NCBI GenBank assembly: GCA_900556465.1
Contig: USPK01000030.1
Coordinates: 1 to 22,101 of the forward strand
DNA: 22,101 nt
Direction of reading: 5' to 3'
Source of the DNA: an uncultured Prevotella sp.
GTDB lineage: Bacteria; Bacteroidota; Bacteroidia; Bacteroidales; Bacteroidaceae
The notes beneath the pieces were generated by a model. It had not been told where the DNA came from and did not search any database. It saw nothing but the letters and a program-made list of their open reading frames with translations. This document shows positions 7,266 through 13,424 of this stretch, one piece after another. The first letter of the stretch is position 1; every line of letters begins with the position of its first letter. Position numbers and translations under genes: made by a program.

Positions 7266-8357
7266 CTATTCCAGCCTTAGTTTGAACTTTTTCATGCTGA
7301 CTGCCAACAGCAGGAGCGTCATGCCCAGCAGGACGGCGGCCTCGCGCCCCACCTGCGCGAAGTCGGCGCCTTGAATCATCACCTTGCGCATGGCCGCGAT
7401 GTACCAGCGCGCGGGCACGGCGGCCGAGAGCCCTTGGAGCAGGGACGGCATGCTTTCGATGGGGAACATGAGGCCGGAGAGGATGACCGTGGGCAGGATG
7501 AGCCCCATGCCGGAGACGAGCATCGCCGCCATGCGCGTGCGCACGAGGGTCGAGATGAGTAGCCCGAGCGACAGGCCGAGGAAGACGTAGAGCAACGAGA
7601 GGCCCACCAGCAGCCAGAGACTGCCGCGCAGGGGTACGTGCATGACGCCCGACGCCAACGCCAGGATGCTCGCCACATTGACCGCTGAGAGGGCGAAATA
7701 GGGCACGGCCTTGCCCAGAATGATGACGGCCGGCCGCACCGGCGAGGCGAGCAGCAGCTCCATAGTGCCCGTCTCCCGCTCCCGTACGATGGAGACGGAG
7801 CTCATCATGGCGCAGATGATGAGCAGTATCATGCCCATCACGCCCGGTACGAAGTTGTAGGCGCTCTCCGACTGCGGATTGTAGAGGTAACGCGTAGTGA
7901 CGCGGATGTCACTGCCCGCCGCCGCGCCGAGTGCCTGCGTCAGCACGCCCTGGGCATAGGCGGCCGACAGCTGCGCTTGGTTGGGCTCGGTCCCGTCGGC
8001 CACGAGCTGCAGGCCCACTTCGCCTTCGCGCTGCAGGCGGTCGGCGAAGCGGTCGCGGAAGACGAGGACGAGGCTCACCTCGCCGCGGCGGAAGGCCCGC
8101 TCCATCTCGGCCGCCGAGCCCAGTTCGCCCTGCCAGCGGAAGCGGGGATTGTCCGCGAAGCGCTGCTTCACGGCGCGCGTGAGCTCGTCGCGCGAGGCAT
8201 CGAGCGCCGCCACCTTGATGCCGGAAACGTCCGTGGAGATGGCAAAGCCAAAGAGCAGCATTTGCACCACAGGCATGGCCAGCAGGATGAGCATCGTCCG
8301 GCCGTCGCGGAATATGTGCATGAACTCCTTGCGTACGAAATTGAGAAACAGCTTCAT
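7266..8357 (-). CDS. ABC-2 type efflux permease 1 (YbhS/YbhR-like)
   Basis: The 363-residue protein begins MKLFLNFVRKEFMHIFRDGR, TM1 is LILLAMPVVQMLLFGFAIS, and an extracytoplasmic domain runs to about residue 170. Five more membrane segments follow, from YNFVPGVMGMILLIICAMM on. SIVRERETGTMELLLASPV is the coupling segment and SGLMFPIESMP with PARWYIAAMRKVMIQG the family signature. It is a homologue of permease 2, so the pair likely forms a heterodimeric channel. It starts 15 bp after the ATPase 2 stop, in the same operon. The product sits in the inner membrane. Which of YbhR or YbhS it matches better cannot be decided by eye. Confidence 0.93.
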   Translation of the reverse strand: MKLFLNFVRKEFMHIFRDGRTMLILLAMPVVQMLLFGFAISTDVSGIKVAALDASRDELTRAVKQRFADNPRFRWQGELGSAAEMERAFRRGEVSLVLVFRDRFADRLQREGEVGLQLVADGTEPNQAQLSAAYAQGVLTQALGAAAGSDIRVTTRYLYNPQSESAYNFVPGVMGMILLIICAMMSSVSIVRERETGTMELLLASPVRPAVIILGKAVPYFALSAVNVASILALASGVMHVPLRGSLWLLVGLSLLYVFLGLSLGLLISTLVRTRMAAMLVSGMGLILPTVILSGLMFPIESMPSLLQGLSAAVPARWYIAAMRKVMIQGADFAQVGREAAVLLGMTLLLLAVSMKKFKLRLE

Positions 8358-8372
8358 TCCCGTTATTTTCTT

Positions 8373-9131
8373 TTATAGGTCTGTTGTCCCGGCCGTCTCG
8401 CCCCCGACGAGGCGGCGGAAGACTTCGTCCATCGTGGCGGCGCCCATTTCACGGCGCAACCGGGCCGGCGACCCGAGGGCCCGTATCTCGCCGTCGACCA
8501 TGACGGAGAGGCGGTCGCAGTACTCGGCCTCGTCCATGTAGTGCGTAGTGACGAAGATGGTGGTCCCGTTGTCGGCGGCCTGGCCTATGAGCTCCCAGAA
8601 GCGGCGCCGCGTGGCGGGGTCGACGCCCCCGGTGGGCTCGTCGAGGAAAACGACCTCGGGGCGGTGGAACGTAGCGACGGAGAACGCCAGCCGCTGCCGC
8701 CAGCCCAGGGGCAAGGCCGCGACGGGCGTGTCGGCCTTGTCGGCCAGCTCCAGCTCGTCCAGCAGCCGCGCGCCCCGCTCCGCGATGTCGCGGCGCTTCA
8801 TGCCGTAGATGCCGCCATAGAGGCGCAGGTTCTCGCGAACGGTCAGGTCGCCATAGAGTGAGAAGCGCTGGCTCATGTAACCGATGTGGCGTTTCACCTG
8901 CTCGGCCTCGTGCGCAATGTCATAGCCCGCCACCCAGCCGCGACCGGCCGTGGGGCGGCTCAGGCCGCAGAGCATGCGCATGGCCGTAGTCTTCCCGGCG
9001 CCGTTGGCTCCGAGAAATCCGAAGATCTCACCGCGGCGCACGCTGAACGTTATGCCGCGGACGGCGGTGAACGTGCCGAAGCGTTTGGTGAGTTGCTCCG
9101 TGCGGATGACGAGTTCGTTACTTGGTTCCAT
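8373..9131 (-). CDS. ABC transporter ATP-binding protein 2 (like C-terminal half of YbhF)
   Basis: The 252-residue nucleotide-binding protein has Walker A GANGAGKTT (41-49), Q-loop YMSQRFSLY, Walker B VVFLDEPTGGVDP (161-172) and the switch histidine in TTHYMDEA (His197). The signature region reads LPLGWRQRLAF (from 140) instead of LSGGQ, a known divergence in the second half of YbhF-type double ATPases. It should dimerise with ATPase 1, whose signature is normal, and energise the two permeases. It starts 3 bp after the ATPase 1 stop. In E. coli YbhF both domains are fused; here they are separate genes. The product acts at the cytoplasmic face. Confidence 0.94.
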   Translation of the reverse strand: MEPSNELVIRTEQLTKRFGTFTAVRGITFSVRRGEIFGFLGANGAGKTTAMRMLCGLSRPTAGRGWVAGYDIAHEAEQVKRHIGYMSQRFSLYGDLTVRENLRLYGGIYGMKRRDIAERGARLLDELELADKADTPVAALPLGWRQRLAFSVATFHRPEVVFLDEPTGGVDPATRRRFWELIGQAADNGTTIFVTTHYMDEAEYCDRLSVMVDGEIRALGSPARLRREMGAATMDEVFRRLVGGETAGTTDL

Positions 9132-9134
9132 ATC

Positions 9135-10127
9135 TTAAGAAGGTGTGGCGCGGGCCGCTTTGTCGCGGTGCTGGCCGCGTTCCGTGAGCAGCATGAAGTA
9201 GTCCTCGACCGACGGCGCCTGTTCCCGGACCTCCACGCCCGTATGCCCCCGGCCGGAAAGCCAGGCGGCGAGCTCCGCCGGATTAAGCCCCGCGGGACAG
9301 GTGGCGTGGACCCATTCGCCAAAGGAAAAGGCCATCTCGACGCCCCTAAACGCCCTGACGTCGGCCAGCAGGCGGCGCGTGGCGTCGCTACGCACGGCCC
9401 AGAGCGCGCCGGTGGGAAAGCGCCCGACGAGCTGTTCCGGCGTACCCGTGGCCAGGAAGCGGCCCTCCCACATCAGGGCCAGGCGGTCGCAGCGGGCGGC
9501 CTCGTCCATGTAGGGCGTTGAGACGAGGATGGACATGCCGCCGTCGCGCAGCGGGCGCAGGACTTCCCAGAACTCGAACCGGGAGACGACGTCGACGCCC
9601 GTAGTGGGCTCGTCGAGCAACAGGACTTCCGGGCGGTGGACCAGGGCGCAGCACAAGGCGAGCTTTTGCTTCATGCCGCCCGACAGGCGGCCGGCCCGCC
9701 GCGTGCGGAAGGGTTCGAGCTGGCGGTAGATGCTGTCGAACGCCCGGCGGTTGGCGGCGGGCGTGGTCTGGAAGATGGCGGCGAAGAACTGGAGGTTCTC
9801 TTCGACCGTCAGGTCCTCGTAGAGCGAGAAGTGGCCCGGCACGTAGCCCAGCCGGCGGCGCACCTCGCGGAAGTCTTTCCGCACGTCGTAGCCCGCCACG
9901 CGGGCGCTCCCGGCGTCGGGCAGCAGGAGCGAGGCCAGGATGCGCATCAGCGTCGTCTTGCCGGCGCCGTCGGGGCCTACGAGCCCGAAGATGGTGCCGG
10001 CGGGCACGTGCAGGTCCACGCCACGCAGCGCCTCGACCGTGCCGTAGCGTTTCGTCAGGCCGTGTACCTCGATGCGGCCGGCCCGGGCGTCAGTCGCCTT
10101 CGTCTGTTCCGAACGATACTTCTCCAT
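9135..10127 (-). CDS. ABC transporter ATP-binding protein 1 (like N-terminal half of YbhF)
   Basis: The 330-residue protein has Walker A GPDGAGKTT (51-59), signature LSGGMKQKLA (148-157) and Walker B LLLDEPTTGVD (169-179). The switch position reads STPYMDEA, so Pro205 replaces the usual histidine. After about residue 215 it carries an extra ~115-residue C-terminal part, absent from the shorter ATPase 2. The only suitable ATG (10127) lies inside the adaptor gene, a 38-bp overlap that suggests translational coupling; no other start codon occurs before the Walker region in frame. Its normal signature would complete the ATP site of ATPase 2, so the heterodimer should have one working and one degenerate site. 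It is in the TetR-headed efflux operon. Confidence 0.93.
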   Translation of the reverse strand: MEKYRSEQTKATDARAGRIEVHGLTKRYGTVEALRGVDLHVPAGTIFGLVGPDGAGKTTLMRILASLLLPDAGSARVAGYDVRKDFREVRRRLGYVPGHFSLYEDLTVEENLQFFAAIFQTTPAANRRAFDSIYRQLEPFRTRRAGRLSGGMKQKLALCCALVHRPEVLLLDEPTTGVDVVSRFEFWEVLRPLRDGGMSILVSTPYMDEAARCDRLALMWEGRFLATGTPEQLVGRFPTGALWAVRSDATRRLLADVRAFRGVEMAFSFGEWVHATCPAGLNPAELAAWLSGRGHTGVEVREQAPSVEDYFMLLTERGQHRDKAARATPS

Positions 10128-11010
10128 ACATGCCGTTTTTGATGTAACCGTCGTTGCGGACGGCGACTTTGATGGCGTAGACCAGGTTAGCCCGTTCGTC
10201 GCGGGTCTGTATGGTCTTGGGCGTGAACTCCGCTTGGTCGGCCATCCAGGTTACGGTCCCGGCGTACTCCCGCCGTTCGTCCGTCCCCCAGTCGGCAAAG
10301 ACGCGGACCCGCTGCCCGAGCTTGAGCCGCGTGAGCTGGTCGGCCGTGACGTAGGCCCTGAGGTGGAGGGCCGTCAGGTCGGCGACCTTGAACAGCGGGC
10401 TACCGGTCGCGACGAACTCGCCCGGCTCGGCGTACTTCTCCAGTACGCGGCCCCGCAGCGGGCTACGGACCGTGCATTTCCGGATTTGGTCGCTGGTCTG
10501 GGCGATAAGGGCCCTCGTCGCTTCGCCTTCGGCCGCGGCGCCGCGGTTGGTCTGGCGGAGCACTTCCGTTTGCGCGGCGAGCTGCTTCTCCAGGAGCGCG
10601 ATTTGCGCCACTATGTCGTCGAGCTGCTTGCGGTTGGCCGCTTCGTCGCCCACCAGGCGCTCAAAGCGCCGGCGCTCTTTCTCTTGCGTGGCAATCTGTT
10701 GGCGCAGGGCGGCCACCTGCCGCTCCACGTCGCGGCGGCGGCTGTCGCTGGCCTGCAACTGTGCCAGGAGTTGCTGGCGCTTCAGGTGGAGCTGCGTCGT
10801 GTCGATGCAGCCGACGCATTCCTCGGCCTCCACCGGCTGGCCCTCTTCCACGTCGAAGGCCACCAGGGGGCCAGTGCCCTGGGCGGCGACGAGAACTTCG
10901 GTGGCTTCAAACACGCCGGTGGCGTCGTAGCCGTCGTCGGCGGCGCAGGCGGCCAGCAGCAGCGCGGCTATGGCGGCGAGGAGATTTCTTACGGTGTTCA
11001 TGGACTTCAT
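10090..11010 (-). CDS. Lipoprotein membrane-fusion (adaptor) protein, HlyD/YbhG family
   Basis: The 306-residue protein begins with a lipoprotein signal peptide with lipobox LLAAC (Cys22). Next come half of a biotinyl-lipoyl-like domain, a long alpha-hairpin (about 72-165, rich in Gln, Arg and Glu with heptad spacing), the second lipoyl half at CTVRSPLRGRVLEKYAEPGEFVATGSPLFKVADL, and a beta-barrel segment ending NGMYGEVSF. It bridges the permeases and the TolC-like channel in the periplasm. Cys65 and Cys68 (EECVGCID) lie where relatives usually have a Gly-rich turn without cysteines, so a disulfide is possible. ATG 11010 is chosen, with ATG 11001 equally possible. It lies 3 bp after the channel gene and overlaps ATPase 1. 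Confidence 0.92.
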   Translation of the reverse strand: MKSMNTVRNLLAAIAALLLAACAADDGYDATGVFEATEVLVAAQGTGPLVAFDVEEGQPVEAEECVGCIDTTQLHLKRQQLLAQLQASDSRRRDVERQVAALRQQIATQEKERRRFERLVGDEAANRKQLDDIVAQIALLEKQLAAQTEVLRQTNRGAAAEGEATRALIAQTSDQIRKCTVRSPLRGRVLEKYAEPGEFVATGSPLFKVADLTALHLRAYVTADQLTRLKLGQRVRVFADWGTDERREYAGTVTWMADQAEFTPKTIQTRDERANLVYAIKVAVRNDGYIKNGMYGEVSFGTDEGD

Positions 11011-11013
11011 GCT

Positions 11014-12303
11014 TTAAGGGGTATAGGCGTTGAGGGTAAATTTCCAGCGGGCCTGGGCCTGGAGGAGCTGCACTTCGTGGAGCGCCTTGTCGAGGCGGGC
11101 CTCCTGCTCGGCATTGACGTCGCGCATCAGCTCGGCGCCGCTCAGCGTCCCGCCGGCTACTTTCCGCTCCGCCGCCTGGCGGATTTGGGTCCGCAGGGTT
11201 ATGATGCGGTCGTCCGCGGCCAGCAGGCGGCGCAGGCGGGCCATTTCGGCCTGCTGCCGGACGGCTTCCTGGCGCGTGTCCGTCAGGAACGCGTCGCGGC
11301 GGGCCTCGACGGCGGCCTGGTTCGTGCGGAGGCGGTTCAGCTGGGCCGGTCGCGTGTAGAAGGCCGACAGGTTCCACGTGATGCGCGCCCCGACCACGCC
11401 GTACAGCTCAAAGCGGTCTGCAAACAGGTCGAGGCCCGGCCGTCCGTAGCCGCCCTGCGCGAAGAGGCTCAACTGCGGCCGCAGGCCCGCCGTTATGCGC
11501 TCGCGCTGCGTCTGCAACAGCCCTATCTGCGCCTCGTATTGGCGCAGTTCCGGGCGGCGGATTTCGGCCGACGGCAAGCCGTTGTCGGGACGCCAGGCCG
11601 GGCGGGCCAGGTTGGCGGTGCTGTCGAGGGGCAGGCCCGTGAGCAGGGCGAGCTGCTCCACGTAGCCCTGCCGCGTGGCCGCATATCCGGCGGCCTGCTG
11701 CCGGGCCCGCAGCTGCTCCACTTCTACGGCCGCCAGGTCCGCGGCCTGGGCCACGCCGTTCCGAATCCAGCTTTCCAGGCGGCTGGCCTGCACGGCGAGG
11801 TCGTCCTGCAGTAGCCCGTTGAGCCGGAGCTCTTCGTCGAGCAGCAGCAGGCCGAAGAACAGGGCGTCCACCCGTTGCCGCAGGGCGTAGCGGCTGCTTT
11901 CCACTTCGCGCAGGTCCGCTTCGGCCTGTTGCCGGGCTTGGGCCAGCTCCGCCTTGCGCCGTCCGCCGTCGTAGACCGACTGGGTCACGTCGACCACGGC
12001 CGAGTGCTGGTTGCGCTTCAGCCGCGGCACGTTCGAGCCGGCCAGGCCGAGCGCCTCCAGGTCTATGGGAACCTGCGTCACGTCGCTTTGCAGCCGCGTC
12101 TGGGCCGTGAACTGGACTTGCGGCAAGCGGCCGCGGCGGATTTCCTCCAGGGTGTAGTCGCACGTGCGACGGATGAGGTCCAGCTGCCGCACCAGCGGGT
12201 AGTTGCGTTCCGCGGCGGCGTGGCAAGCCTCCAGCGTGGTCTGCGCCGCGGCCGTCAGGCCGAGCGTTGCGGCAAGGACGAGAGAGAAGCACAGTCTTTT
12301 CAT
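11014..12303 (-). CDS. TolC-like outer-membrane efflux channel
   Basis: The 429-residue protein starts MKRLCFSLVLAATLGLTAAAQ, a Sec signal peptide, then TTLEACHAAAERNYPLVRQ, the usual opening of the outer membrane efflux protein (OEP/TolC) family. Two internally similar halves follow, each with long amphipathic helices (for example 110-215 and 320-420) and short barrel strands such as LPQVQFTAQTRLQS and RPQLSLFAQGGYGRPGLDL. QSVYDGGRR is the typical first-half motif. Three such proteins would make the trimeric exit duct for the ABC efflux system encoded downstream. It is the second gene of the operon, 22 bp after tetR and 3 bp before the adaptor gene. Confidence 0.93.
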   Translation of the reverse strand: MKRLCFSLVLAATLGLTAAAQTTLEACHAAAERNYPLVRQLDLIRRTCDYTLEEIRRGRLPQVQFTAQTRLQSDVTQVPIDLEALGLAGSNVPRLKRNQHSAVVDVTQSVYDGGRRKAELAQARQQAEADLREVESSRYALRQRVDALFFGLLLLDEELRLNGLLQDDLAVQASRLESWIRNGVAQAADLAAVEVEQLRARQQAAGYAATRQGYVEQLALLTGLPLDSTANLARPAWRPDNGLPSAEIRRPELRQYEAQIGLLQTQRERITAGLRPQLSLFAQGGYGRPGLDLFADRFELYGVVGARITWNLSAFYTRPAQLNRLRTNQAAVEARRDAFLTDTRQEAVRQQAEMARLRRLLAADDRIITLRTQIRQAAERKVAGGTLSGAELMRDVNAEQEARLDKALHEVQLLQAQARWKFTLNAYTP

Positions 12304-12325
12304 AACAGCAGGGGGATGGTGAACG

Positions 12326-12952
12326 TTAGTCGGCGGATACGGGCGCGGCGCCGTCGCCCTTGAGGCGGCGCAGGGCCGTCTCGATGATTTCGGCGCGGCG
12401 CAGGGCCAGAAATTCCTCGCGCGGCATCTCGTAAAGGCGGCACAGGAGGGGGCAGGCCGTGACGGTGAACACGTTGAGCGAAACGACGTCGAGCAGCAGC
12501 CGGCGTAGGGACACGGGCGGCCGCCCCTCGCTCCGGCAGAGCGCGTCGGCTTCGGCCTGCAGGCGGCCCACGACGCAGCGGATGCGGCGCATGACGCCGC
12601 GCACCAGGGGCAACTGGATGCCGTCGCGGCGCGCCGCCTCGTTGATGACGAAACGGGGCAGGTCCGGATGGGCCGTCAGGTAGTCGAAATGGAGCCCTAT
12701 GCCGTCGCGCAGACGGTCGGTCAGCGTGCGGCCGGGCTGAGAGAATGCCTCCACGATGGACCGGCTCAGTTCGCGCGTCTTGCTTTCAAGCACCTGTTCG
12801 TACAGTCGCTCTTTCGAGCCGAAGTAGTAGTGCAGCATGGCGTGCGTGACGCCGGCCCGCCGGGCTATGGCCGTCGTCTTGGTGCCGTCGTAGCCTTTCT
12901 GCACGAATTCGGCTTCGGCGGCCTCGAGTATGCGGTGTTCGGAGTTTTCCAT
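12326..12952 (-). CDS. TetR/AcrR family transcriptional regulator of the efflux operon (CecR-like)
   Basis: The 208-residue protein has an N-terminal TetR DNA-binding domain: HRILEAAEAEFVQKGYDGTKTTAIARRAGVTHAMLHYYFGSKERLYEQV, with the helix-turn-helix about residues 24-45 and the YYFGSKE hinge. The C-terminal ligand-binding part is divergent, as usual. It is first in the operon, directly before the tolC-like gene, and a perfect 16-bp palindrome lies between its promoter and its ATG. It therefore probably represses its own operon and releases it when it binds a substrate of the pump. The layout resembles E. coli cecR with ybhGFSR. The inducer is unknown. Confidence 0.93.
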   Translation of the reverse strand: MENSEHRILEAAEAEFVQKGYDGTKTTAIARRAGVTHAMLHYYFGSKERLYEQVLESKTRELSRSIVEAFSQPGRTLTDRLRDGIGLHFDYLTAHPDLPRFVINEAARRDGIQLPLVRGVMRRIRCVVGRLQAEADALCRSEGRPPVSLRRLLLDVVSLNVFTVTACPLLCRLYEMPREEFLALRRAEIIETALRRLKGDGAAPVSAD

Positions 12953-12993
12953 AAGGCGGAGCGGTTGCGATTATCCGGGATTAACCGAATTGT

Positions 12994-13009
12994 TTAACAA
13001 GTTTGTTAA
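12994..13009. promoter_or_regulatory. Probable TetR operator palindrome
   Basis: TTAACAA-GT-TTGTTAA is a perfect inverted repeat of 7-bp arms. It lies 2 bp downstream of the -7 element (minus strand), where transcription should start, and 41 bp before the tetR ATG. Size and symmetry fit a TetR-family dimer site. Binding is an inference from position. Confidence 0.75.
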
Positions 13010-13011
13010 GG

Positions 13012-13019
13012 CAAAGGTA
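13012..13019 (-). promoter_or_regulatory. -7 element of the tetR efflux operon promoter
   Basis: The minus strand reads TACCTTTG, a match to TAnnTTTG. Its leader begins in the TTAACAA palindrome. No TTTG at about -33 is seen. Confidence 0.72.
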
Positions 13020-13280
13020 AGGAAATGCCGGAACAGGCCGCGTGGTTGGCTTCATTATTTTCCGGCAAAGGCGGTTTGGGATAGTTTTTCGGCCGTTACG
13101 GCCATTTTCCGTCCCGGATAGGGGGAGAAAATCGGTGCCCGCGGGGCGCGGCGGCCGGCCCGCGGCGCGTAGCCGGCGGGTGGGGAGAAGGTGGGACGGG
13201 GCAGAGCGGAGGGCTGCCGCCGCTACGGCGGGCGGGCAGCGGAACGGCGGGCGGAGCACCGCCCTTAGGGCCGCCATTTT

Positions 13281-13375
13281 CCCGGCTACGGAAAAAAATT
13301 ACGGGGCTAAGGCCAGTAAAAACTGGCCCTATCCCCGTAAAAACTGGAATAGGGCCCGTAGCGGCGGGTCCGGGG
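13281..13375 (+). repeat. Copy C of dispersed repeat
   Basis: The copy begins CCCGGCTACGG (13281-13291), passes through ACGGGGCTAAGGC, then GGCCAGT-AAAA-ACTGGCC (perfect hairpin, 13311-13328), CCCCGTAAAAACTGG, and ends GGCCCGTAGCGGCGGGTCCGGGG. Internal units are 21 bp. It aligns without length change to copy A (from 3330) and with a single-base gap to copy B. It lies in a 472-bp gene-free stretch (12953-13424) between the tetR promoter and the 3' end of the helix-hairpin-helix gene. The remainder of that stretch, 13020-13280, is GC-rich with no gene that I can support. Confidence 0.87.
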
Positions 13376-13424
13376 CGGGCGTTTTCCGGGCGGCGGCCCG
13401 CCCCTTCCGGCCCCGGTGAGCGGG

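Noticed and set aside
10072..11814. 580-residue open frame on the plus strand opposite the adaptor and channel genes
   Set aside because: It spans parts of three well-supported minus-strand genes and has no family features; a GC-composition artefact.
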